Positions 24,671 through 35,100 of a stretch of 64,000 bases of DNA are shown in pieces. The stretch is from NCBI RefSeq assembly GCF_001625305.1, contig NW_017803157.1:2600945-2664944 (forward strand). Reading direction: 5' to 3'. The notes below the pieces were generated by a model. The model was not told the origin of the DNA. It saw only the letters and a program-made list of their open reading frames with translations, and did no database searches. Source of the stretch: Branchiostoma belcheri (Eukaryota; Chordata; Leptocardii; Amphioxiformes; Branchiostomatidae). Every line of letters begins with the position of its first letter. Position 1 is the stretch's first letter. The position numbers and the translations under genes were made by a program.

Positions 24671-25024
24671 GGTAAGCAGGAAACAAACAACTAGCGTGGG
24701 AAAACCTGATTGTGCGCAAGGAAATTTCAACATCCTGTTTTTGACATGGTTTTTCCTACTTTTGGCAAATGTGCCATTTATTTCTTATTTTCGGATAATT
24801 TCTGACCAAGAAACAAATTTATATTGGCCTATATCAAATGAGAAGTAATGCTTGAAACGTACGTGGGTGTGCTAAGACGTGATGTCACTGAGATCAAATT
24901 GCTTCATTATTCAATTTTCCCAGTGAAAAAGTAATTTTTTAGCAATCTTCTCAGCTCTAACTCGGTTACATCAACTCTAAATGTACAACATGAGGAGTAT
25001 CGCGGGAAACTTCCTGTGCGTATT

Positions 25025-25276
25025 TTACATACGCCATGTGGATTTGATTTGATTTATTGAAAATGCAACAGTACAATACACGTGATACACAGGAAGTTGC
25101 TGGTGTTGTGTCCCACACATAGAAACAAAGACAAGACAATACTCATTTTCACTTGAGGTAAGTGGGGAAAGTCGCGTAAAATGTCTTTCCCAAGAACACA
25201 AGATCGGTGGCATGTCGGGGTTCTTGGTTCCGAGTCGAGCACTTTGCCGTTGCGCCACACGACCCCACACCACCAA
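25025..25276 (-). mobile_element. tRNA-derived SINE
   Basis: On the minus strand it opens GTCGTGTGGCGCAACGGC, a box-A-like tRNA start. The box B part is deleted. It goes on CACCGATCTTGTGTTCTTGG, GAAAGACATTTTACGCGAC and AAGTGAAAATGAGTA, and ends in an ATCAA-repeat tail (25037-25060). Other copies: 35882, 44097, 46133, 60500. Confidence 0.8.
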
Positions 25277-25284
25277 TCATTTTA

Positions 25285-25495
25285 TTGCATGGATGACATC
25301 CACAAGCGCATGAAATTTCGTCCGTTTCCCAAAAACATTTTCGACCATACTGGACATTGTACAAAGCAGCTGCAAAATGATCAAACTTTTGCCGTAATGT
25401 TAAAAAAGAAATTCGGAAAACGATACTAATTATAAAGTCGTGGGATTCCAAAATCTATTCGCACACTGGCATCGGTTTTGGGGTTCCCGGATTTC
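25285..25495 (+). mobile_element. PIF/Harbinger-type MITE, family H1 (shortened)
   Basis: It has GGATGACATCCACAAGCGCA, GACCATACTGGACATTG, and GGCATCGGTTTTGGGGTTCC. A large part of the interior and the right tip are missing. It abuts the SINE. Confidence 0.65.
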
Positions 25496-25647
25496 AAAGG
25501 ATATTCAAAGAGTATCATTCAAAGAAAATTCGGTGCTCGTAGCTTACGGCATAATCACAGTACGTCCGGACCCACTATGATTGCGATAAATACATCTTAT
25601 GCCTCTAAGGTACAAATCTTTTTTCCCTCTAGGTATCAATTAAGCCT

Positions 25648-25790
25648 AACAGCGAGATACTTTAGGCGGAAGGAGTCACAATTAGTCGTATATCATACAC
25701 TTCAAGCTACGTGGGACACTGGTGTCTATGGTTACCATGGTAACTGGTGATGTTTGTTTTCCCAAGGGCATGCATATCACCATGGTTACC
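25648..25790 (+). repeat. Direct repeat, second copy at 26458-26575
   Basis: CGAGATACTTTAGGCGGAAG and GTCACAATTAGTCGTATATC occur in both, followed by a similar CCATGGTNACTGGTGATGTT block. The second copy lies inside the H2 element at 26210. Confidence 0.75.
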
Positions 25791-25836
25791 GGTAGTGTGG
25801 ATTTCACCAATGAATCGATGTACGTAGGAACTACAA

Positions 25837-26140
25837 GAATGACATCAGTGGCTCAACTAGTTAAATCTATAATATGGATGTGTTTAGAAATAAAGAAAAC
25901 GACATCTTTTTACTGGGCTGCATAGACCATATGTGAAGCCAAGCATCCTGTATGTTTACCTAATATGTAGCAAGATATAGAATCTCCTAGAATGACATCA
26001 GTGGCTTCAACCATCTTCAACTATTTAAATATACATGGATTCTTTTGGAATAAATAAACAGAACAGCATGTTACTATACTCATAGGCCATATGACTGTGA
26101 ATTTAAACATTTTGCATTTGGTTCAAGATATCATTACAGT
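25837..26140 (+). repeat. Two-unit tandem repeat, about 155 bp
   Basis: AGAATGACATCAGTGGCT starts both units (25837 and 25992), and both hold an AAATAAA block and a CATATG. The two are well diverged. Confidence 0.6.
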
Positions 26141-26209
26141 CTAAAATCGCCATAGGGATAATCCGTATGTCATTAGGCTCACAAAGTAAGCTCCATGTAC
26201 TGATGCTTA

Positions 26210-26783
26210 AGCCCCTGTCACAAATTCACAAATTTGGTCTTCCGAACACTTGCCGAACACCCCGCAACCATGGTTAGGAGTAGGTCGTCGCAAAGTCGGA
26301 TGTGGTTGGGTGAATTCGGCTACTATTCGGCTGAATATTTCAAAATGTTTCAAACATTCGTGAGTTGGTCGGGAGGTTCAAACAGGGTTGGCTGGTATTC
26401 GGCTGTAAGTCAGCAAAACAACTTGAAAGTTCGTTTTATATAACACCTTATATAGGTTAACGAGATACTTTAGGCGGAAGGAGTCACAATTAGTCGTATA
26501 TCATACACCTCAAGCTGCACGAGACACTTTCTATAGCTACCATGGTCACTGGTGATGTTTGTTACCATCTGTGCGTTTTTATGTTTTAATGGTGTATTTG
26601 GAGGTCAAATTTGCTTGTTATGTAACTCAAATTCAATTCTATTCTTATATAAAGGTAGACGTAGCCTGAATCTGGTCAGACTGCTCTGCTTCGCTTATTA
26701 GCTTCGCTTATTTGCAATTAACTTTTGCTCTCGACCGTCGGCACGCTCTCGGGTAAAGGTTCTGGATGTGTGCCAGGGTCTTA
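26210..26783 (+). mobile_element. PIF/Harbinger-type MITE, family H2, interrupted
   Basis: TTA then AGCCCCTGTCACAAATTCAC starts it; GATGTGTGCCAGGGTCT then TAA ends it. GACACTTGCC-type and CAACCATGGTTAGGAGTAGG blocks are present. About 130 bp (26450-26580) of the 25.65 kb repeat is inserted. Confidence 0.75.
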
Positions 26784-26789
26784 AAGGAA

Positions 26790-27390
26790 GGTCCGCAGAC
26801 ACGTGTATATCCGTGCACGTGTGTGTGGCAGGTAGATCCGGAAAACTGCAGGTTGCCATGACAGATTCAGGACGGCAGGAGGCGAGTTTCTTTTGTCACC
26901 TGTGTCAATTCGCAGGAAGTTGTAGCTGGCCGAAACTGGTTTCTGTCACGTCAATCTTATTGGAAAAGGGACACCTGTTGTGGCGATTCTTTGGAGATCG
27001 GCGCTCAAATCAAATTTGCGGTGACGCAGACATAAAGCTGTACGTACCGGCTACATCCGGACAAGTCATTTGAGTCATCCAGTGACGCTCGTATCTCACT
27101 TTCAATGGCATACTCACTCATCACGAGGGTCAGCGACCTTTGCTGGATATTTGATTAAAGAATCGCCGTCAGCGTTAGGCCTGGTTTTGACAGTATCAAC
27201 ACTTTTCTACATCAATCTATCATACTCAATTCGAGGGGATTCATTCCTCAAGCTAACCGACATCTTGCACACACAGTCGTCCCTCAGTAAGACATCTGGA
27301 GCCGCATAGTTCCCGTTTAGAACTTTTATTCAGCCTGTCACACAACAACAACAACAACAACAACAACAACTACATCAATCTATTATACTC
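26790..27390. other. No recognised gene; (CAA)n at 27343-27370
   Basis: The frame at 26768-27073 (101 codons, plus) has six cysteines but no motif I recognise and no neighbour support. A CAA trinucleotide run lies at 27343-27370. Confidence 0.4.
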
Positions 27391-27469
27391 TATAATCAGA
27401 CTGTAAAATGTTGCATAAATGTTACCTGAGACGCACAGGTTATATGTGTTGATTCATAAATATCAACGG

Positions 27470-27660
27470 CAGTCATGCTACCTTGAAAAAGGGAAAATAA
27501 GAAATTGTGAAGAAATGAAAATGAAGAATCTACTATTCGCCACACCGTATACTCTGTGTCTTTAGTCATTCGTTCAACTTTCATGACCACGTAAATTTCA
27601 TAATGAAGGCAACTTTTTTGCCATTTTTTTAATTATCAGTTTTAGGGTTCCTAGAGGATG
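27470..27660 (+). mobile_element. PIF/Harbinger-type MITE, family H1 (right part)
   Basis: GAAGAAATGAAAATGAAG, TTCATGACCACGTAAATTTC and TAGGGTTCCTAGAGGATG belong to the H1 interior and right side. The left part is gone. Confidence 0.65.
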
Positions 27661-28174
27661 TTCTCCTAATAACCAAATAAAAAACTCCACATGGACTTAT
27701 ATTTTGGCATTTTTAAAATGGGTCAGGCAGCAAGACTAATTAGAATAAAATTCTATACGTAACAGTTAGAAATCTTTTTTTCATGGATCCTCATTAATTA
27801 AATAGCTAGCTAACCAATTAGCAATAGTTCCAACTTCAGAGAATACTGTGCTTTTTTTCTGGGCACTTATTAGAACATATAGAATGAATAGGCCATCATT
27901 TGCTTTATATTGCCTATTTTGAGTAGCAGGTATGTGCGTCAGATCTTTTCTTCTCAAGGACCATATTACACGACGTACTATAGGTTAAGCAATATACTTG
28001 TGTGTATCCGGCAAGTACGAGAAAGGTACGAACACCAGATAATTGGCCCCATTTCTTTACCATATCGTTAGTTTTCTGGATCTTTCCACGTGCATGCGTG
28101 ACTTGTGTGGCTGCAATCGTATTTTATTTCAAAAGAAGCTTGTCAAATCTTTTGGCATGTTCAACATAAATAAA

Positions 28175-28935
28175 ATACAAGATTTTAGAACCACCCTTCA
28201 GCATAACACACCAGCTTCACAGGCACGAGGCACGGCGACACCTAGCTATATTAGGCCATGTTGATTTGATTATATGGATGACATCCTCTGGGAACCCCAA
28301 AACTGATGCGAGCGTGCGAATAAAAAAAAAGTTTGGCTAAAAAAAAAAGTTGTTTTCATTATGAAATCTACGTGGTCATGAAGGACACATAGCGAATAAT
28401 CTACTCTTCAAATTCATTTCTTTACATTTTTGTCTTTTTCGTCTGATTTTGGCATTCTACGACATTGGTACCGTTTTTGAATATTCTTTTTTTGCAACGT
28501 ACGGTTTATATTTGCTCATTTTGCGGCTGTTTTGTACGATTTACAGTATGGTTGAAAACTTTTTTTTTTTGGAAACGGCCAAAAATTCATGCGCGCGTGG
28601 ATGTCATCCATATAATCAAATCAACATGGCCTTATACCGAACGACTTGTTACACACAATCTTTGCACTGCTGACTGCAGGGGTTGTTCAAAGCTATCTAG
28701 TGATGATGCCCTAACTGTACTCGGTGGCATCGTAGAGTTCCACCCTAGGATGGTTCTTGGAAAAGACGAGGTTTTGCACACCTCAATCATTGGTAGATAA
28801 CTCTGATGGCATTGATGGCATGACTATGTCAAGTTTTTTTTTTCCTGCGCTGGCCTTAGGTATTTAGTAGTCGGTTCATTCACCAGTTCATTGATTTTAT
28901 CCTGTCTTCAAGCGACATCCATTGTAGGTTTGTTT
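28175..28935 (-). mobile_element. LINE 3' region split by a Harbinger-type MITE
   Basis: Outside the MITE, 28193-28253 and 28632-28930 line up with the LINE 3' end at 47788-48240 (ACACACCAGCTTCACAGGC, ACGACTTGTTACAC, TTGTTCAAAGCTATCTA). The minus strand carries a decayed reverse-transcriptase tail. This is a worn, 5'-truncated copy. Confidence 0.8.
28254..28631 (-). mobile_element. PIF/Harbinger-type MITE, family H1, complete, in a LINE
   Basis: 378 bp, starting GGCCATGTTGATTTGATT and ending in its inverted copy ATCAAATCAACATGGCC. TTA flanks both sides (28251-28253, 28632-28634). The related LINE at 47.9 kb reads GCTATATTACACCG at the same point with a single TTA, so the duplication and the boundaries are certain. 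Confidence 0.92.
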
Positions 28936-29217
28936 TAATTTCAGTGACACTAGCACTCCTTTCATAGTTTCATTCATGGCTAAGTTTGCTTGATAGTTCT
29001 AGCACGTACATTAGGGCAAAGTCATAATATGTTTAGTTGTGATTTTTTGGATGTACGTGTAGGTACTGGCAGTGTCTTGCGATCGATCTGCACAGCACTG
29101 CCACCTAGTGACGTTTGCGAATATTGAACCGACAGCCAGAAAGACGGGCAGACATGATGTCCTTGTGCAGAGGCACTACCCCACCCCCAAGGAGCACGCA
29201 GACGTGATCGTTCGTTC

Positions 29218-29374
29218 GTTCGTTCGTGAGAGTGAGAGTGAGTGAGTGAGAGTGAGTGAGAGAGAGAGTGAGAGAGAGAGTGAGAGTGAGAGAGAGTGAG
29301 TGAGAGTGAGTGAGTGAGTGAGTGAGTGAGTGAGTGAGTGAGTGAGTGAGTGAGTGAGTGAGTGAGTGAGTGAG
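29218..29374 (-). repeat. (GAGT)n / (GA)n microsatellite
   Basis: It starts with TTCG repeats (about 29210-29226), then mixed GAGT and GAGA, then a pure GAGT run at about 29308-29374. The SLTH-repeat open frames on the minus strand are artefacts of it. Confidence 0.95.
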
Positions 29375-29394
29375 TGTTCAGAGCATGTGCTTTT

Positions 29395-29452
29395 GACTTT
29401 AGTCTTTCGGCTTGTGTTCCTGAGGCCAAATTCATGAATGTGTGACAGAGAC
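29395..29452 (+). mobile_element. H2 MITE right-end remnant
   Basis: GGCCAAATTCATGAATGTGT followed by GACAGAGACT and TTA is an H2 right end. It lies next to the GAGT array. Confidence 0.55.
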
Positions 29453-29830
29453 TTTACCATTACGTCCTCCGTGCGGTGTAGAGTAGTAGTACAGTTCAGT
29501 ACACTGCTGTCTAGCCAGCTGACAGTAGCCAAAAGTCGGTAAGAAAATGAAATGCAACTGTGTAAAAACAAGAGCAGCACAAATGTACTTCCATGGCACA
29601 TTGAAAAATTTATTAAAATCGACTCTGATATCGTATACATTTCCAATTAGTCAGACCTAATGTATTTTATTTTATCATAATCACACCTTATACAAACATA
29701 TTGCAGGACTACGTTCTGAGAGGTCTAAAGACGACCATATATATCAGGGCAATATATCAGGGCACTCCTGCCATCACTAAACAGAGACGGTGGACGATAT
29801 ACACTTCTATGGCACGTTTGATCAATTGCT

Positions 29831-30003
29831 GACGTCACGTATCTTATCAGTAAAGTCTCGTGTGACTAAGGTCACGTGTCTGAAACTCTCGCGAGTTTAC
29901 GTTCGGAACTGACTGGACATTAATTATCCTGATGAAGGCGACAGTGGTCATTCAACATTTAGTCCCTGTATCCTTGTGTTGGAATAAAGTTTAGCATCGT
30001 TCT
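29831..30003 (+). mobile_element. Penelope-type terminal repeat (solo), copy 1
   Basis: GACGTCAC, GTGACTAAGGTCACGTGTCT, CTCTCGCGAGTTTACGTTCG, CCTGATGAAGGCGACAGTGG and TGTGTTGGAATAAAGTTTA in order. CTGATGAAGGCGAC near TTGGAATAAAGTTTA is familiar from Penelope-like element ends. A second copy lies at 31581-31757. Confidence 0.6.
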
Positions 30004-30273
30004 GTAATTACTACCAACACAAATGAACTTCCGTGATAATTACACTGACCCGTAGGTAATGGCACTGTTTCTACTTCAATATTTATTACCTCAATAGATG
30101 CCTCCATTGTTCTAATCTGTGCAACTCTGTCATATAAATGTGCATTCCTGGATATATAAATATGTATCAATGATTGCTTAGTCCAAACTATTTTATGTTT
30201 TTACCTTTTAATGTGTAGTATGGAAATTGCTAAGATGTGTATCATTTTTCTGTGATGTTTCCGTATACGTTTA

Positions 30274-30660
30274 GGTCATGTTGATTTTATTATATGAATG
30301 ACATCCTCTGGGAACCCCAAAACTGATGGGAGCGCGCAAATAATAAAGTTTGGCAGAAAAATTTCCTTCATTATAAAATCAACGTGGTCATAAAGGTTGA
30401 ACAAATGACTAAACACACAGAGTATGGTAGGGCGAATAATAGACTCTTCATTTTCATTTCTTTACATTTTCTCTTTTTCCTGTGGAATTGATTTTGGCAT
30501 TCGACGATATTAGTATCGCTTTCCAAATCTTTTTTTGGCAATTCATGGCATATCTTTGCTCATTTTTTCAGCAGGTTTGTACGATCAAGAACGATCGAAA
30601 ACTTTTTTTTCTAAACGGACGAAAATCCATGCGCATGTCATCCATGTAATCAAATCAACA
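30274..30660 (-). mobile_element. PIF/Harbinger-type MITE, family H1
   Basis: It starts after TTA with GGTCATGTTGATTTTATT. The right end stops at AATCAAATCAACA, so the outer tip is lost. The interior has TCTGGGAACCCCAAAACTGA and ATCAACGTGGTCATAAAGG. Confidence 0.75.
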
Positions 30661-31099
30661 AATTTACACAAATTTATTGCAGAACAACGTTGTATCAATC
30701 TGATTAGCTATGGAAAAGTACCAAACACTACATTAAAGTATCAATATCAATATTCTTTCAGACTTAATGAGTTGAGTTATGTCAGAGTGGAATGTTGTTT
30801 CATCTGTAGAAAGTACAACACATATTAGACAATCACAAATTTCTTGAAAATCCATATTTTCTATAGTCAGACGCATATCTGATCTAGCAACACATTGTAT
30901 ACTAAACACACTGACTGAGGCACTAAAATACTCGATTTTAACTGCAAAGCGCCATCTTACGACTATTTCAAACAACATTTTTCTTGCTTATTCATCAGAT
31001 TAGAACCACCTTATGACATGTAACAACTTAAACTAAACGACGTCACTTTTTGTCCAACAGAAACATTAATTTTTATCAGAATTCCACAAAATCATGGTA

Positions 31100-31290
31100 T
31101 TGGTATGGAAAGTAAATAATTTATTCATTTATTTATTTGTTTGATAGTTTGTTTGAACATTTTCTATTCATGAGAAGCTCAAATCGGGCGCAGACCGCTT
31201 TTCATTGAGGTCATGATGGAAAAGGTTAGGGTCATACAAAATATACATGTATAACAAAATACCATTTACATCATTTGAACAGCATCCTAT
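31100..31290 (-). mobile_element. Possible LINE 3' tail
   Basis: On the minus strand the sequence reads CCATCATGACCTCAATGAAA, then AAACAAATAAATAAATGAAT. The AAATAAA-rich end with a unique upstream part suggests a retroposon 3' end. No coding part is visible. Confidence 0.4.
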
Positions 31291-31580
31291 CAAATCTATT
31301 CACATTTTTTACACATACAAGGTACAAAATACATAAGGGTGAGAGCTGGTGTGTGTAAATTCGTTAAGGTCATTTCTGATTATTGTTAATTTAAGAGTCT
31401 CTAATTTAAGCTAGAGTTTGGGCCATGTGTGTGTCTAGTGTTAGACTGTTCAAGACATTTTATATACGGTCACATCCTGGTTAGTGCATTACCTTCTGTC
31501 GTTAGCAACAAAGACATGTGCTACTCTCTATATATGGGCGTATTTTTGCCTTATATTAAGGATTAGAACTTCATCAATCT

Positions 31581-31757
31581 GACGTCACATATCTGTAAAG
31601 TGTCGTGTGACTGAGGTCACGTGTCTGAAACCGTAACTCTCGCGAGTTTACGTTCGGAAGTGATTGGTCATTAATTATCCAGATGAAGGCGACAGTGGTC
31701 GTTAAAAATTTGACCCCCGTGAACCTTTGTGTTGGAATAAAGTTTAACATTGTACTA
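31581..31757 (+). mobile_element. Penelope-type terminal repeat (solo), copy 2
   Basis: This is the same order of blocks as 29831-30003 (GACGTCAC, CTCTCGCGAGTTTACGTTCG, ATGAAGGCGACAGTGGTCGT, TGTGTTGGAATAAAGTTTAA). It ends about 25 bp from the receptor stop codon, so the receptor 3' UTR probably runs into it in antisense. Confidence 0.6.
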
Positions 31758-31781
31758 CATGATCCCATCTGACTTACTTAC

Positions 31782-32129
31782 TTACTTATTAAGTTTATTT
31801 GACTTCCGACGGTATTTCAGAATGGCTTTCCTGTTGACATTGGCCTTGATTTTCAACGATAAGTTCCCCCCTGTGATCTCATTGTCCGATCTGCGCACCA
31901 GAGAGTCCCTAAACCGTTTGCGCAAGCTCTTGTTAAAGTAGCCGTAAAGCAGCGGGTTCACACAGCTGTTGGAGAAGGCGAGCCAGTGTGCGAAGGGGTA
32001 GACGTAGTCGTGGAGTGTGAGTTTCTCTTGGGGAGTCAGCCCGCCGAAGTCTTCCACCATCCAGCAGGTGTAGAGTGGGATCCACGACAGCGTGAACAGC
32101 ACAATGACGATCACCAACATCTTGGTGAC
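31782..32129 (-). CDS. Receptor exon 4: TM6, TM7, C-tail, stop
   Basis: The acceptor is CTAATAG after a T-rich tract. The exon encodes residues 262-376 and a TAA stop. TM6 has F273 and SWIP, ECL3 has D288, and TM7 has the HWLAFSNS and NPLLY motifs. Helix 8 is basic (KSLRKRF). The tail is short (about 40 residues after helix 8), lysine- and arginine-rich, with no obvious palmitoylation cysteine. The stop codon lies about 25 bp from a Penelope-type terminal repeat that reads on the other strand. Confidence 0.92.
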   Translation of the reverse strand, partial: VTKMLVIVIVLFTLSWIPLYTCWMVEDFGGLTPQEKLTLHDYVYPFAHWLAFSNSCVNPLLYGYFNKSLRKRFRDSLVRRSDNEITGGNLSLKIKANVNRKAILKYRRKSNKLNK

Positions 32130-35100
32130 CTATTAGAAAAAAAAAACTTAACACTCACTTTCTGAAACTTAACATAGATATCAATAATACAGCTAGCTGC
32201 ACATCTGCACTCTTTAGATATAATTTCTTATGCTAGCCTGGCAAAATATGCCATGTGTCTATCTCAGATACAAAGCCAGTCTTGAGTCATTACGAAAACA
32301 CGCTGTATTACATCTGTTTATAACTCTGAAAAAAGAAGTGTAACATACAATCTGAGACTACAAAATCCTGCAAAACAACGTTGATTCTACTGCGGTACGC
32401 TAGTAGCTACTCATATGTATATACACATTACTAGATAGCCTTATGCCAACATGTATTATTGAACAAGAATGTTAAGTTAGGCCATGTTGATTTGATTATA
32501 TGGATGACATCCGCGCGCGCATGAATTTTCGGCCGTTTCCAAAAAAAAAAAAAAGTTTTCAACCATACTGTAAATTGTACAAAACAGTTGCAAAATGAGC
32601 AAAAATATACCATAAGTTCCAAAAAAATTAATAAAAACTATACCAATGTCGTAGAATGCCAAAATCAAACGAAAAAAGACGAAATTGTAAAGAAATGAAC
32701 TTGAAGACTAGATTATTCGCCAAACCATATTCTGTGCCATTTGCTCAACCCTCATGTCCACGTAGATTTCATAATGAAAAGAACTTTTTTTTTTGCAAAA
32801 CTTTTTTTTTATTCGCACGCGCGCATCAGTTTTTGGGCTCCCGGAGGATGTCATCCATATAATCAAATCAACATGGCCTTAAAAGAAACTTTTTAATCTA
32901 CTATGTACTAGTTGTGACCAGTTTATATGTACTAGCCATGACCAGTTAATATCTTCTTGTCATGATTCATGAAATAAAATCAGTGAGGCCTAAACTTGGG
33001 GAAAAAAGAATGTTGGTGACCTTGTTGAATCGCTGGGAGGCGTGCATGGTGTTGTTGGTGCCCCTCCGCCTGCGAAGCGTGATGGCGACCATCAGATACA
33101 GACACGCAGAGATGACGAGCGGCCCCAGGTAGCAGCAGGCCAGCAGAGCGGCGCTGTAGGCTTGCTGCTGGGTGTAGGAAGGCCAGAACTCCTGGCACAC
33201 TTTGATGTCGCCCCCAGGGGCTGGCAGCATGTTGTGGATGATTTCCGCTCGCACCACAGCCTGTGGGACCATGATGGAAATGGCGGACACCCACACTCCG
33301 GACAGGATACAGGACCAGTACTTCACAGGAGCCTTGTTTTTACTGGGATGAATAACCAGTCTGTACCTAGTGATAGAACAGGAAAGGCAATGAAGCATTT
33401 ACCGATAAGTAGACAATGGCACAGTTATTACTACTCTAGTGGTCATGGTCTTTATTTTGTTCACCTTCGCAGAAGGAAGACATACTGTTTTTGCTGTTTT
33501 CTCTTCTTTTTCCTTTTCTTATTCTCCTAACAAGTAAGATCAATGACCTAGACCAGACGTCTGTCACCATGGTAACTGCTGCTGTGGCAGACACCCTGTG
33601 GTGTTGGGTTACATTATGTAGCAGGACAGAGTTCCAGAGGCTGCTCCCCATACATAATATTATGAATGAATTTGACTTTGATTTTGAATACTGTAATAAT
33701 AAGAATAAACGGAGCAGTGGTTTGTTGGGCTATACTAGGTGAATGTAAACATTATGCATTTGCGTAGCAAATGTTACCTTTCTACTTCAGCTATTTCACC
33801 TTTTAGATACTATACGTGCTAGCTTGGTTACCGGTTGCAAAAGCAGACAAAATATCTGTTCCCAATATACAGCCACAAAACTTCTACATTTTACTGGTTG
33901 ATGCACTTGCCTCTATACCTGGTGAATGTCTGATGAGGGAATACTTTTACTCACTCGAGACATTTATGTTCTGGCCCGATGGTTCGGCAGAAAGCCGGGG
34001 TTATCTTTCTGACCCAGGGGCCCGGTACGGTCGTGCCATGAAGGTCAAAAGCACGCCTTGCCATATTCATGACATTAAGTCAAGTTCAATGGAGCGTCCA
34101 TGACATTTGCAACCCTGGGGAGGTCTCCTGGCTTTACGACTAGCTCAGGTCTGAAACATTTTGTCCGTTATTTGTGCACTGGAAATCCCGTCGCGACGTT
34201 TTAACTCCCGGCTGCACAGTCCGGGCCATTAACTCCGACTCGTCTTTCACAGCACTTAAGTCACGGACCTTTAAGTTAACGCACCTGGCATTTTCACTAA
34301 GTCTTTTACATGCTAAGGTAAATCCAAAAGTCATGTCTGTGTGTGTACGGACTTGTTGAATGTAGTGATGCTGGAGTCCATGTCTTGGTGCGGGGCTGGT
34401 GTCTTGGTTTTCACTTTTTATCCCAACACAGTTCATGTTGACCTGCTTTAGGCCATTTTGTTGCAATTATATGGATCTCATTTTCTGGGAACCCCGAAAC
34501 TGATGCTAGTGTGAAAATAAAAAATAGTTGCCCTCATTATGTAATCTACGTATTTACAGCCTGGTCGAAAACCTTTTTTGGGGGTAGGACGAAAAAAGCA
34601 CGCGCGGATGTTAGCCATGTAATCACATCAACATGGTCTAAGGCCAGAGGCAAAGCCTGACAGTTTCTCCTGATGTGACATTGATAACTTAAGTCTTTAC
34701 GATAGAACCTTGTGTCCAGAGAGGGTGCAATAAACCATTGGAAGATACAAATGTGGATTATCATTACACAACCAGATTCAGACACTTCATGGTCACTGTT
34801 AATATATTCGTACAGATAGGACGATAGCTATGATAACTTATCTTGAAAGCCCATCTGTGTTGGTAGAAGTCATTATGAAGCAAGTTTAAACGGATTTGAC
34901 AAGGAATGACAAAGACTGTAGTCATACAGTTGAAAATCTGGGTAAGTCCAATCCTTTGTGTTGGTAACTACAGTTTAAACATGCTTCATCAAACAACTTG
35001 AAGTAATTTTGGTTCTGTCCAAGCCCTTGACTAGCCTTGAATTGTACCACGCCTAAGTAACTTCCACCGTCACAGCCACTTTATTACCTCCGGGGGAGGA

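Noticed and set aside
29022-29646. Minus-strand open frames of repeated SLTH
   Set aside because: They come from the GAGT/GAGA microsatellite and read into an H2 MITE end.
29831-31757. Paired terminal repeats read as an LTR element
   Set aside because: The repeats lack TG...CA ends, and the CTGATGAAGGCGAC and TTGGAATAAAGTTTA blocks fit Penelope-type ends better; no capsid or integrase coding is seen between.
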